From assembly GCA_951394045.1 (NCBI GenBank), contig OX595994.1:1550001-1614000 (forward strand): a DNA stretch of 64,000 nucleotides, given 5' to 3'. The stretch is from Nitzschia sp. DOCU1 (taxonomy: Eukaryota > Bacillariophyta > Bacillariophyceae > Bacillariales > Bacillariaceae). Of the stretch, positions 52,613 through 62,506 are shown piece by piece. Every line of letters begins with the position of its first letter. Position 1 is the first letter of the stretch. The translations under genes were made by a program, and so were the position numbers. Below the pieces are notes generated by a model. It did no database searches. It was not told where the DNA came from and worked only from the letters and a program-made list of their open reading frames with translations.

Positions 52613-53440
52613 ATGCACCAGATTGCAGAAGAACCGTCGTCGAGCCCAATCGGCTTTCGACTGCCTGGTAAGAAGGGGGTGGCCTTCACTTTAAGGGACG
52701 AAGGCCAAAAAGGCTCTTGGCTCGAGAATCTTCCAAAAGTCCTAGCCCTTCGTCCTCATTGGAATTACTCTTGGGGAATAGGTCGCCTAGACGAAAAGCT
52801 ATTGCCCACGAGCATCGAATTCATACCAATGTTTTGGAGCTGCAAAAGCACTCAAACGATTGACGCAAATCTTTCTCGTATTCGAGCCCAAAAGTCCAAA
52901 ATCGTTCTTGGCTTTAATGAGCCAGACAAGAAACAACAAGCTAATATGTCAGTAGCTCAAGCCCTTGAAGCTTGGCCCATGTTAGAATCTTTAAATCTGC
53001 CTCTCGTGAGCCCTTCATGCGCCAACGCAGAATCGGAATGGATGGAGTCGTTCATGAACGCTATAGATAGAAATGGGCTTCGGGTGGATATAATCGGGGT
53101 CCACCACTACGGCGGAGCTAGCGCCCAGGCGTTCCGGACAAAGCTGGAACGAATCTTTGGAAAATATGGGCGGCCACTCATCATTACAGAATTTGCCGTA
53201 GCAGATTGGTCGGCGAAAACACCAGAAGATAATAAGTTTGCACCCGCGAAAGTTCTACTGTTCATGAAAGAAATCCTACCGTGGCTCGAGACTACACCAT
53301 GGATACTTGGATATGCTTGGTTTCCGTTCGGCGAGGCCAGTCCGTGCGGAACAAGTTCGGCTCTCTTTCACTCTGATGGCAGCATGACAGCACTAGGAGA
53401 TTACTACGCGAGTTTCGAGCACAACAGCCAACTGGAGTAG
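52613..53440 (+). CDS. GH128-type glycoside hydrolase (Glyco_hydro_cc), probable beta-1,3-glucanase
   Basis: 275 aa from the first ATG of the frame at 52613 (MHQIAEEPSS). Covers a whole TIM-barrel of the 'glycosyl hydrolase catalytic core' family: KKGVAFTL at strand 1, SWGIG, FIPMFW, IVLGFNEPD with catalytic acid E103, PLVSPS, IIGVHHYGG, PLIITEFAVADW with nucleophile E193 and ILGYAWFPFG near the end. GH128 enzymes cut beta-1,3-glucan. In a diatom the obvious substrate is chrysolaminarin or callose-like wall glucan. No signal peptide is seen, so the enzyme would be cytosolic unless an upstream exon adds one. Confidence 0.84.
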   Translation: MHQIAEEPSSSPIGFRLPGKKGVAFTLRDEGQKGSWLENLPKVLALRPHWNYSWGIGRLDEKLLPTSIEFIPMFWSCKSTQTIDANLSRIRAQKSKIVLGFNEPDKKQQANMSVAQALEAWPMLESLNLPLVSPSCANAESEWMESFMNAIDRNGLRVDIIGVHHYGGASAQAFRTKLERIFGKYGRPLIITEFAVADWSAKTPEDNKFAPAKVLLFMKEILPWLETTPWILGYAWFPFGEASPCGTSSALFHSDGSMTALGDYYASFEHNSQLE

Positions 53441-53628
53441 CAACCTCATGTTTTGTCGCTGTCTATTCATCCCATGACCATGGCATGGTTCGGGGAGCGA
53501 AGTAGTACCGGAATGCTCACCATGACCTTGATTTTGTCGTTGGGCATGCCTGTCTCCACTCGCCTGTCTTTAACACCAGGAAACGGAGTGACGGAGTCGG
53601 CTCCCGTCGTTCCTTGTTGGCGTCGGTG

Positions 53629-54916
53629 CTATTGGCTGTCGCCGTCTTGTTTGAGCAGTTTCATCGAAACGATTGCAACGTTGTCCTTAAAGGCCTTGTA
53701 TCCACCAGGCTTGACTGGGCCAAGCTGCATACGATCGACGACCTCGAAACCTTCAATAACTTTGGCAAAACATGGATCGGCCTCGGAGGGATCGTCATAA
53801 CTATCCTGTCCCCCAGGCCCATGCAAGCGAGTGTTGTTTTGCGTGGAAACGTAGAAGTCTGGTCCTCCTGGCCGACCGGCTAACCCTAGAGTATACTTCT
53901 CGTGAGGAAATGTAGGAGAATATTCTTGAAATAGAATGGAATGGAACCCGGCATCTTTGAAACGCTTCCACAGCTTTGGATTCGGTGGCGATAGGAAATT
54001 CGGTGCTGGTCCCCCCTGAACAACGTGTCCGGCATTCCGGTGGAAACTGCATCCATTGTACAAACCTCGAGTGACTTGTTCCAGGAACCAATATGTTACG
54101 TGAGGCATGTCTTCAACAGGAGCTAGCTCGATGACAATGCGTTGCTGATTCTCTTCAGTGTCAGACTGTTTGGGGAACCCTTCCACAAAGGCAACTATGA
54201 TTTCCACCCGATGCGGCCCCTCCCCAAACCTATACACGCAGAAGGTGAGTGATATCATAATAGTTCACAGGAATCGTTCAGATGCCGAACACTCACTTTT
54301 CTAATGCCAAGGTGTGAGACATGAGTTTGATTCGTTGATGGATCTGTGCTTGATATTCCTTGTAGTATTTCACTTTCTTTTTCAATGATTCAATCCTTTG
54401 CTCTTGTTTGCCTTCCTTCTCCAGCGCATTCGCGTTTTCTATCTTTATCTTTGTGTATTCTTTTTCGTGGGCATGCATTCGCTCGTTTTCCTCTTCGAGC
54501 TTGGCATATTTTAATTCCCAATCTTTTGACAAGGGTTCAACTTGTTCGTGAACGAAATTTTGCCGCGCATGCTCAATTTGTGACTTTTCATGTTCCATCA
54601 CCAAGAAGTACGAAGCAACCAGCACCCCAATCATTAAGAGAGAAAATGTGGCCATCCAGTATGAATTCCCTGTAGAGACCGTCTCAGCCGGTTTCAGCTT
54701 TCGCTTTCCTGCTCCCCGCTGCCGAGGCTCCACTTTCACTTTGTGTGGCGACCCGTCGTCGGCAAAACCTTGGGGCAGATCCATGCCCTGGTCCTCCTCG
54801 TATACTTCATTCCTTTTTCGATGCTGCATTTTGGCTTTTCTATGGCAAAACACGGCATGTGTTGTTGATCGGTCATGGTCATTCCATGTCGACGGTACAA
54901 ACAAAACAGAATCCAA
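53629..54916 (-). CDS. Membrane-anchored cyclophilin-type PPIase
   Basis: Exons 54916-54297 and 54229-53629 (intron 67 nt, GTGAGT...GTATAG), 406 aa; a Met at 54829 is an alternative start. A basic N-terminus is followed by one TM (YWMATFSLLMIGVLVASYFLVM, about 86-107), a coiled coil of about 90 residues and a cyclophilin-like domain from 210: RIVIELAPVEDMPHVTYWFLEQV, NGCSFHRNAGHVVQGG, a YTLGLAGRPGGPDFYVSTQNN strand pair and DPCFAKVIEGFEVVDRM. The catalytic Arg of FHR is kept, but the usual FMxQGGD reads HVVQGGP, so isomerase activity may be reduced. Type II topology would put the domain in the ER/Golgi lumen. Related divergent cyclophilins occur in stramenopiles. Confidence 0.8.
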
Positions 54917-55987
54917 AGAGATATGTCAACAATGATCGGATTGATCGAAGATCCAATCGTACTCCGTTGAGAAATGGCGGGAAATCATGTCGTGCGCGCC
55001 GACCTATTCGGGACATAATAAAACGGAAGACGTACATACGTACGTACGTTAGCATTCGAGTTGTTTGATTTCGTCAGCTCGTCTATCATCATAGTGATCG
55101 CTAATTCGATGGAATGTTGCTCCATGAACTAGGACGCCTATCTAATATAATCCAAGAAGGTAGGGCGGGGATAGGATCCTTCGGTGGGAAGTACAATAAG
55201 CAGAAAAGCGACGACAACCTAAGTATGGTTGTCAACGATATCCGCTTCGAACAAGCGGCGGCGGTTGTCTTTCTCTACGTTCTCGCTGCTAGCTAAGTGA
55301 AAAATTTAAACAGATCAATTCATCACTTTCATTTCAAAAGCAACTTTTGCTTCGATTCAAACCCCTCTTCAGGCTATTGTTAGCCTACACGGTGTCCTCA
55401 TCGGTTATCCAGCCTTCACCTTGACTGGGCGAAAATAGTCGACAACAAATGCTATGTGTGCTATTTGAATCTGCAACTTTCGCAGCCGTTTTAGGCGTTG
55501 ACTCAAAAAATTGGCGCTGTTCCTATCTCGACAAGATTTCATAGGCGAAATTTTTTGAGAATGACTGTGATGACTGTTTTGGCGCGCATTGTAGGATTCT
55601 TACTGGCGTGTACGAGGGGGGAGGCGGCCGGGCAAGCCCACCGAGCCTAACAGCCGCACCGCTTTTCTGTTGGAGGGAGGTCCTGGACGGATTTGGGCAG
55701 TTTTTCGCTGTTCCCATCTCTACGCGTTGACAGCGCCCGGAGCCAAACCAGAACGGATACGCGCAACTTGCTGTTGCTGAACACCACACTCTACCAACTC
55801 GTCTTCGGATAGTACTCAACAATCTTTACTGTTGTTGTTATTGTTGGTGGTGGTGTTCCATAGAGGAAGCAAGCAGCTGTGTTGAAGATCCTTGGAGTTT
55901 GTAGATTCGTAGAAAGGATTGAACAGAACAGAATCGTCTGTGGCTCGCAAAGTTGCACATCACATTCCATCATAGCTAAATTCCATC
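54917..55987. other. Divergent promoter region, 1.1 kb
   Basis: Between the cyclophilin gene (minus) and the coiled-coil gene (plus). Contains an acgtacgtacgt tract near 55033-55048 and short open frames. No gene recognised. Confidence 0.55.
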
Positions 55988-58486
55988 ATGTTTCGCGGTC
56001 TTGGACGAAAGAAGAACCAAGAGCCAGAGGAAGATTATCAGTCCCCTGCCCAGACCGATGACAAGCGGGGGAATGGATTGTTTCGCCGTAGCAACAAAGC
56101 ATCGGCAGAGGCCGAGAGGCCGAGTGGAAGCCGTTCCGGACGCTCTCGTAACCGGGGCAACGATGATGAGTCTTCGTCGTACGCTAGTTCCATGACTTCG
56201 CGTTCTCGCAAGCAACAGCAGCAACAAGTCGACCCCTACAGTGGTGGTTCGACTCGTATCGAGGAGGAGGACGCTGGGGCCGGAATGAGCGCCGAAGAAA
56301 AGTTCATGTCATATTACAAGCAGAAACAGGCTGCCACTAGCGACAGGGACATCGACGCTGGTGGTTCGGCTCAACACTCTGCTAGCAGCAGCCAGTATAA
56401 GGCTGCCTCGAACCCCTACTACCAGGGGTATGGTGATGATGAAGAAGACGATGAATACGACCCTTACGATGGCGGTGATCACTTGGCAATGGCCGCTGCC
56501 GCTGCAAGGGAAGAAGAAGCACGCAAGCGCAAGGAAGAGGAGCGTAAGCGTATGGAGGAGGAGCGCATTCGTCAGGAGGAGGCAGCTAGGCGTCAGCAGG
56601 AACAACAAGAGGCTTCCTCTTCTGCCCCCTCCTCCGCCCCCGATTACAGTGGTATGAGTGCCGAAGAGCAACGTCGGGCCAAGGCCCGCCAGGCTGTGGA
56701 GGACCGAAAACGGAAAGCCCGCGAAGCTGTCGAAGCACGCAAGGCCAAGGCTCGTCAAGCGGCACAAGGCAAACCTTCCGGTGACGAGGATGTGGATGAT
56801 GATCGTCGCGACCTTGAGGAGGCTTCGAGAAAAGCCGAAGAAGCTAGGCTAGAGAAGCAAAAGTTGATGGAAGAGGCCGAGGCTGCCCGCAAGGCTCAGG
56901 AGGCAAAGGAACGTGCGGATCGGGATAGAGATGAGCAAACTCGTCAAGAAGCTTTGGCTCGCGAAGAGGAAGAACTGCGGCGTCAGCAAGAAGAACTTCG
57001 TCTAGAAGAGCTGCGCCTGGAACAAGATATGAAAGAGGCCGAAGAAAAGGCACGTCATGACGAGGAATTCCGTAAGATGGAAGAAGAAGAGCGCAGACTC
57101 AACGAAGAAATGGCCCAGCTTGAGGCAGAAGCCCAAAGGATGCGTGAGGAGGCCGAACAAGCCGAAGAGAATGCCCGCCGAGCTGCCGAGCGCAACATGT
57201 CAGCGGCTCAAAGGGCGGAAGCAGAGGCACAACGACTTGCCGAAGAGAGGGCTGAAGAAGAAGCTCGTCTCCAATTAGAAGCACAGCGACTTGCTGAAGA
57301 GAGAGCTGAAGAGGAAGCTCGACTCAAATTAGAAGCGCAACGACTTGCTGAGGCGAGAGCCGAAGAGGAAGCTCGTCTCAAATTAGAAGCACAGCGACTT
57401 GCTGAACAGATGGCCGAAGAGGCAGCTCAACTCGAATTGGAGAGGCAGAAGGCAGAAGAGGCTCGTATTGCGGCTGAGCGTCTTGCAGAAGAGCAAGCAC
57501 AAAAGGCAGAAGAAGCGCGACTTGCTATCGAGAGGTTCACTGAGGAACAAGCGGTCTCGCAGGATACACCGGCAGAAATCTCCGACGACCTTTCTGAGTT
57601 GCTTGGCGGAGACGACTCGGCTCTGCTGGAGAATGCTCTGGATTCGCCAACACCAGCCCCCTCTAATAAGAACAAGGGAGGAGGTCTTCGCAGCTCGTTG
57701 ACCAAGATGCTTTCCGGTAGCAAGAACAAGTCTACTGACAAGAAGAAGAAGGAAACTGCCAGTCGTCCGTTTTTCAAGCCCAAGGCCAGTGCTCCCGCGC
57801 CAGCCGCAAAGCCCACGCCTGCTCCGGTTACAAAACGCAGCACGGCTCCCCAAAAGTCCTTGCCACCGCCTGCACGCCAAGAACCTGTTGCTGCCAGGAC
57901 GACCGTCAAGGCCATCAATACTGACCGCAGCCCGGCGGGAACTCACACGGCGCCTTCTCCAAGGGTTACGCATGCCTTTGCTGCCAGGACCCCCTCGAGC
58001 ACGTCTTCGAATAGAACAACGGGTCGAAGATCTAGGTTTACACCTCGAATCTTTCCTCAGTCGCCTGCCCGATCGGTTGATTCGACAGGATCCGTGGCTT
58101 CGATCGATCACATTCCACGATCTCCCTACATGAAGCCAAAAGAGGACGAAGATGAAGAAGACCCCGTGTGCTGCAACGAGTATCACCCTTTGCTACATGT
58201 GGTTAAGCAACCATGCCAGATTTGTGTCTTCCGTTTGGGAGAGCGCGAGCGGGCGCGATTTGAGATGAATGGCCGAAGTCTATTGGTCAATACTACGGCG
58301 GGAGGATGCATTGACTGTCAAGCCTTCCCCTCTCAAGAGGGCGAGGATCCGGTGCGTATTTGTCGTAAATGTTTCTTTGATACGCATCTGCAAGCATCAA
58401 GGCCGGAAGAACCGTTTTCAGGACCGGGAGCATTGATGGGCGCCGCTCACAGTCCCAGATATCTCCACGGACGACCTGTGCTGTAG
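55988..58486 (+). CDS. Large coiled-coil protein with C-terminal Cys/His-rich domain
   Basis: Single exon, 832 aa. Basic/Ser-rich N-terminus (FRGLGRKKN), then about 340 residues (170-515) of almost continuous Glu/Arg/Ala coiled coil. Within it a 16-residue unit (AQRLAEERAEEEARLQLE) is repeated four times at about 57230-57420. A Lys/Pro/Ala-rich hinge follows. The last 110 residues hold cysteines and histidines in pairs (CCNEYHPLLH, QPCQICVF, GGCIDCQAF, CRKCFFDTH), which could bind two zinc ions and are the only part likely to fold as a compact domain. It looks like a cytoskeletal or vesicle-coat scaffold. No homolog recognised. Confidence 0.78.
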   Translation: MFRGLGRKKNQEPEEDYQSPAQTDDKRGNGLFRRSNKASAEAERPSGSRSGRSRNRGNDDESSSYASSMTSRSRKQQQQQVDPYSGGSTRIEEEDAGAGMSAEEKFMSYYKQKQAATSDRDIDAGGSAQHSASSSQYKAASNPYYQGYGDDEEDDEYDPYDGGDHLAMAAAAAREEEARKRKEEERKRMEEERIRQEEAARRQQEQQEASSSAPSSAPDYSGMSAEEQRRAKARQAVEDRKRKAREAVEARKAKARQAAQGKPSGDEDVDDDRRDLEEASRKAEEARLEKQKLMEEAEAARKAQEAKERADRDRDEQTRQEALAREEEELRRQQEELRLEELRLEQDMKEAEEKARHDEEFRKMEEEERRLNEEMAQLEAEAQRMREEAEQAEENARRAAERNMSAAQRAEAEAQRLAEERAEEEARLQLEAQRLAEERAEEEARLKLEAQRLAEARAEEEARLKLEAQRLAEQMAEEAAQLELERQKAEEARIAAERLAEEQAQKAEEARLAIERFTEEQAVSQDTPAEISDDLSELLGGDDSALLENALDSPTPAPSNKNKGGGLRSSLTKMLSGSKNKSTDKKKKETASRPFFKPKASAPAPAAKPTPAPVTKRSTAPQKSLPPPARQEPVAARTTVKAINTDRSPAGTHTAPSPRVTHAFAARTPSSTSSNRTTGRRSRFTPRIFPQSPARSVDSTGSVASIDHIPRSPYMKPKEDEDEEDPVCCNEYHPLLHVVKQPCQICVFRLGERERARFEMNGRSLLVNTTAGGCIDCQAFPSQEGEDPVRICRKCFFDTHLQASRPEEPFSGPGALMGAAHSPRYLHGRPVL
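57225..57420 (+). repeat. 48-bp tandem repeat encoding a 16-residue helix unit
   Basis: Four near-identical units carrying gcacaacgacttgc(c/t)ga or variants and gaggaagctcg. Likely spread by slippage or unequal crossing over. Confidence 0.8.
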
Positions 58487-59025
58487 CAGCCATGCCGTCG
58501 TGGTGGATCTTCTCTCTACTTTACCAATAATTTCTATCTAGTTAGTGAAATTTGTTTTGTGCTTGGAGCGACGGGTGATGTGCATCAGCCAGCCGGTCGT
58601 GTAGGTTTATGATATAAGCTCGCATCAAGATTTTTGCCTCGACTTGTCTAGCTTGATGCAATCGTAACCTACGGGTGGCCTCGATAGCTTGTCACACCAG
58701 GGCTCCGATGCTTCCCAGTATGTGGGGGGCTAGAGAGGTGCTAGCTCTGCTATGGCTAGCACACTGTACTGTTTCGTGTGTGTAGTATTACGGGCATTCA
58801 ATATAATTGAATCACGAATTCCGAGTCATGGACTCGCGACAACCAACCAAAAATCACCGTTTCAAATGAAATCTTGGCTCATTTTTCGCGTTGTCCTCGA
58901 CGACTGACGATGGTGACGGCCTGAGACCCAGCGATTATTGTAAACCGGCGCCAGCGGGTATCGTTTGGGTTCCCCCAGTAGAATGGCATAGAGTGTGGCG
59001 ATAGCAGAATTCAATCGAACGAAGA
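58487..59025. other. Intergenic with one perfect hairpin
   Basis: 58738-58762 is a hairpin with 8-bp arms (gtgctagc / gctagcac) and a 9-nt loop. Otherwise the segment is the 3' flank of the coiled-coil gene and promoter of the Sen54-like gene. Confidence 0.55.
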
Positions 59026-59928
59026 ATGGAGACTACCGATTCCGTCGAAGGACCTCCAAATTATCAGCAGAACAAATCTTCGAATAATAACGGTGGGGAC
59101 GGTGAAGCCACCGTTCAGATTCGATGCTGTCTAGATGAAGATCTTAAGCTTTTTCGAATTACCAAAGCGTCAGGGAAAGCTCTTTCTTCGGGAGGCTTTG
59201 GGTTTTCTATTCCTCGTCAGAAGGATGAGGCATCCAAAATAACAGCACCGACCCCGACGAAGGTCGACGGCGACGCGGAACCATCGAGGAACAGCGAGAA
59301 GAACAAGACACAAACGGGTGGAATCAGGGAGTATCTGTTTATCGAAGAAGTCTTCTTTTTACATGAGCGTGGATTGTTACTTTGTCAAGACCCACGGAAC
59401 GAAAATGGAAACTTGGACACGTCGCAATTCCTTCAATTGCTGCCTCAAATGAATCTGAGTCTTCCCGTGTACTTGGTCTACGCCCATTTACGATCCCAAG
59501 ACTTTCGAGTGCTCCGCCATTCAGCTGGTCGATTAAAACTACTTCGTCGGCAAAAAGAGTTAAAATCCATGCCAAGGGAAGAGATCAGTTTCTGCTGGCA
59601 AGAGGCCGTGGATCTTCGGCACCAAGTGCGATTGTCCATTGCGAACGCAGGTCCACCATCGATCCCCTCAGACGGAGGGTTGACCATTGCCTGGGATGCC
59701 TATCAGCCAAATTCTCAATTTGCCAAAACGCATCCTGGTCCACCCGACTTTTGCGTGGCCGTCACGTACTACAATGAACCTCATGTCAGCTTTACACAAC
59801 TCGAAGATTTGGTGTTGAACGAGTCGGACGGCATTCCAATCAAACTGGCTAGTGTTTCGGATTCAGGAACAGTGATGATGTATGGAGTCACCAATGTGGG
59901 TGTACCAACTATGGGTACAGAGGAATGA
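59026..59928 (+). CDS. Sen54-like subunit of tRNA-splicing endonuclease
   Basis: Single exon, 300 aa. An N-terminal domain near 100-165 has EVFFLHERGLLLCQ and LPVYLVYAHLRSQDFRVLRH, the Sen54/TSEN helix-strand pattern. The C-terminal half has WDAYQPNSQFAKTHPGPPDFCVAVTYYNEP, near the Sen54 hallmark of an aromatic-D-x-Y/W-x-P-x-S-x-F-x-K stretch with PGPPDF. Sen54 is a non-catalytic subunit of the Sen2/Sen34/Sen15/Sen54 complex that removes introns from pre-tRNAs in the nucleus. It is shorter than yeast Sen54 (467 aa), mostly in the linker. Substrate and partners are inferred from the family. Confidence 0.78.
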   Translation: METTDSVEGPPNYQQNKSSNNNGGDGEATVQIRCCLDEDLKLFRITKASGKALSSGGFGFSIPRQKDEASKITAPTPTKVDGDAEPSRNSEKNKTQTGGIREYLFIEEVFFLHERGLLLCQDPRNENGNLDTSQFLQLLPQMNLSLPVYLVYAHLRSQDFRVLRHSAGRLKLLRRQKELKSMPREEISFCWQEAVDLRHQVRLSIANAGPPSIPSDGGLTIAWDAYQPNSQFAKTHPGPPDFCVAVTYYNEPHVSFTQLEDLVLNESDGIPIKLASVSDSGTVMMYGVTNVGVPTMGTEE

Positions 59929-60349
59929 AAGAGTTATGGTTGCGATGGACGATCCTTATGCGCCGATGCCATGACGGTATTATGGACAAGGCGTACCCCG
60001 CGTAGCCACGCGCTTCACATGGGATCATCATACTTTGGAGTGTAGTGCCGTGTCAACTCTTGGCATCTTGCCTATTGTGTGCACAGCAATCTTGCATTTG
60101 TGTCGTGCTCGCGCAAGAGTCGTCACGGAGCACACCCAAGGCCAATAAAGTTACAAACTTTTGCATTACGTCTAGGTTCATAAAAGGTAGAAAAGCAAAA
60201 CACTGCTCACTAGTAGCTGTATCCAAAATCGCGGTAGCCTAGCTTGTGGAGTGTAATGGTAAGAAAGCAAAGTCGTCCCTCTGCGCCGTCAGGTCGAGGG
60301 CCAACCCCAAAATCTAGATCTATTCCTTTCACACTCCACTCAATTACCT
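59929..60349. other. Intergenic between convergent genes
   Basis: 3' flanks of the Sen54-like and MFS genes. Nothing seen. Confidence 0.6.
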
Positions 60350-62047
60350 CTATATCGCGTTTGTCGTGGTCGAAGGGTGAGGTAATTCCGTGTACTTGAT
60401 GGGACCCCCGGTGTTGTTGTTGTGGTCATTATCTTCCCAATCGCCAGTCGGATGATGATCCTCGCGTTGAGAAATATAATTCCAACAGACCGTCATTAAT
60501 ACTGGCGACGATGCCGTCAATGCGCCAATGATAAACCACATTTCTTTCGAATGACGTTCACCCTCGACGGGACAATACCGTTGCAATAACACACCACTCA
60601 ACATGCCCACGGGCAATTGTGCCAAAAACAAGGGTGCCGTCGACAAGGCCATGTAGGTGCCTTCTCGGCCTTCGGGACATACATTCATGGTATAATCATA
60701 CAAGCGAGGGGACCAAATGGCTTCTCCAATACTGAGGACTGTCACAAAGAGGATGCAAGCTCCAATGCTTGTGGATGCCGCCAAGAAAAAGACACTGGCG
60801 GCACTGATATAAGATCCAAAATGAATCATCTGGAGTGGATCGACATGGGATGTGGCTGCTGTGACTAGAGGTACCAAGACAATAATCAAAGCAGGATTGA
60901 TACTGTAAATGGTACCTTTGGGAACATCCTCTCCAAATTCTCGCACCATGTATTTTGGGAGTGTCCCATCCAAATGTCGAAAGATCATTCGAACATTCAA
61001 GGTAATCAAGCATACCAAGAGAAACCGTCGAAAGGATGGCGAGGTACACGTTTCACGTAAAATTTGAGAAAGGGTACCACCCTTGGGCATAAAGGTAGCG
61101 ACTCGACCAGGACTATTTGGAAAGGACGATGCCGTGGGCACTTCGAATTTGATTTCTCGGACCGTCATGGTAATACCACACGCCACGATATTGGCTATTA
61201 TGCCCGTCAGAATAATGGCACGATAGCTCGTGAGGGACCACGGTCTGGGATAGTCTTGTTCTTCGGCGTCCGCTCCCTTGAATCGTATGGTCAATAGATC
61301 AACAATCGGTCCGCTCACCAGGGCTGCCACATTCATTATTACATAAAACAACCCAAAGGCAAATCCTCGTGCTTCCTCCTTGGTATATCGTCGAATGCCT
61401 GTACTCAGCACGGGAATCCCCAAACAATTTCCCAAGGGCAATGTGACACAAATATGAAATAGCAGCCAGGTCGACGAAGTCGTCCAAACAATGCAGACGC
61501 GCGCCACTAGACTCAAGACAAATCCTAGTTGCAAGGACTTGGCGACACCCAAATTGTCGACCCAGGTTCCTACCAAGAGTCCATACAGGGTAATCAAAGC
61601 ACCCCAAGCTCCATAAATCGCTCCCGCTTGGACATCGGTAAAGCCAAAATCATGACTCAAAAAGAGGGTAAAAATAATGGAAAAGGAAAAGTACGAGTAG
61701 GAATCCAAGAATTTCAAAGCGTACGCTTTGTAGAGTTCCGAAGGCGAGCCTTGTAAGGATTGAAAGCCTTGAAATACTTGAGCGAGCAGTAGACGTGGTC
61801 GCCATGCCCGTGCCGAAGGACGACGACGTGGTGATGTCGACAGGGGAGAATCTTCCAATATCTGCATTGGTTGCATCAAGGCGTCACTACCATCAGCCAT
61901 GACAGGCGTTGTCACTTGTTGTTGAAGCTCATCCTTATCGTCGTCATTGTCAACATCATCACGATACGTTTTCATGTTTTGGAACGACAAACTCGTATCC
62001 ATGTTGAATATGTATGCGTTTCGTCGATTTCTCGTCATCATCGTCAT
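60350..62047 (-). CDS. Major facilitator superfamily transporter (POT-like)
   Basis: Single exon, 565 aa. The N-terminal 90 residues are polar and cytosolic, then about 12 TMs follow. TM1-2 region FLDSYSYFSFSIIFTLFLSHDFGFTDVQAG, a G-x3-D-x2-G-x2-K loop (GTWVDNLGVAKSL) typical of MFS loop 2-3, then IRRYTKEEARGFAFGLFYVIMNVAALVSGPIVD, close to proton-coupled oligopeptide transporter signatures. A long central loop after TM6 (KFEVPTASSFPNSPGR) and R-H-L-D-G-T-L-P-K in TM7 follow. The tail is acidic and His-rich. The substrate is not evident; peptide, nitrate or a small organic acid are all possible. Confidence 0.82.
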   Translation of the reverse strand: MTMMTRNRRNAYIFNMDTSLSFQNMKTYRDDVDNDDDKDELQQQVTTPVMADGSDALMQPMQILEDSPLSTSPRRRPSARAWRPRLLLAQVFQGFQSLQGSPSELYKAYALKFLDSYSYFSFSIIFTLFLSHDFGFTDVQAGAIYGAWGALITLYGLLVGTWVDNLGVAKSLQLGFVLSLVARVCIVWTTSSTWLLFHICVTLPLGNCLGIPVLSTGIRRYTKEEARGFAFGLFYVIMNVAALVSGPIVDLLTIRFKGADAEEQDYPRPWSLTSYRAIILTGIIANIVACGITMTVREIKFEVPTASSFPNSPGRVATFMPKGGTLSQILRETCTSPSFRRFLLVCLITLNVRMIFRHLDGTLPKYMVREFGEDVPKGTIYSINPALIIVLVPLVTAATSHVDPLQMIHFGSYISAASVFFLAASTSIGACILFVTVLSIGEAIWSPRLYDYTMNVCPEGREGTYMALSTAPLFLAQLPVGMLSGVLLQRYCPVEGERHSKEMWFIIGALTASSPVLMTVCWNYISQREDHHPTGDWEDNDHNNNTGGPIKYTELPHPSTTTNAI

Positions 62048-62506
62048 CGCGTCTCTCGTCGGTCGATCGGCACAGCGACGAAGATCCTTACTTCGCCTGT
62101 TTGGGGGGAAATTAATTAGGGGGGGGGCGGGGGCATGAGGTAGCTAGGCTCGGCTTGGCTGGCGCTCTTGGCAAGATCTATCGTGATGAGAACAGTCAAA
62201 AGAAAATGCCGGCTGGCGCTGGGGGATTTTCGTCTGTCTGTATGACGGGAGACGTGAGATCTTTCGCAAGGAAAGGCACAAAAGAGAGATGGGACGATGC
62301 AAGGAGGATGGTGTTTTGGATAGAGGATGTGCCATCGCCATCAGTACTGTTTTCGGCCAACGAAACCATATACCAGCATCGGATATTCCCAGTGACGATC
62401 ATGACAAAGTGAACAGAATGAACGATGGTAGCTACTTGAGAGAGTTGGATAGATAGAGTCGGTTAAGCATTGATCCTTCTCGACTCTCTTCTCGGAATAA
62501 CCCCAA
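62048..62506. other. Divergent promoter region
   Basis: Between the MFS gene (minus) and the last gene (plus). A G-rich tract (ggggggggg then cggggg) at about 62117-62135 could form a G-quadruplex-like structure. No gene seen. Confidence 0.55.

Noticed and set aside
57383..58186. 267-codon minus-strand frame
   Set aside because: Antisense to the coiled-coil gene; Arg/Leu-rich mirror of Glu/Lys codons.
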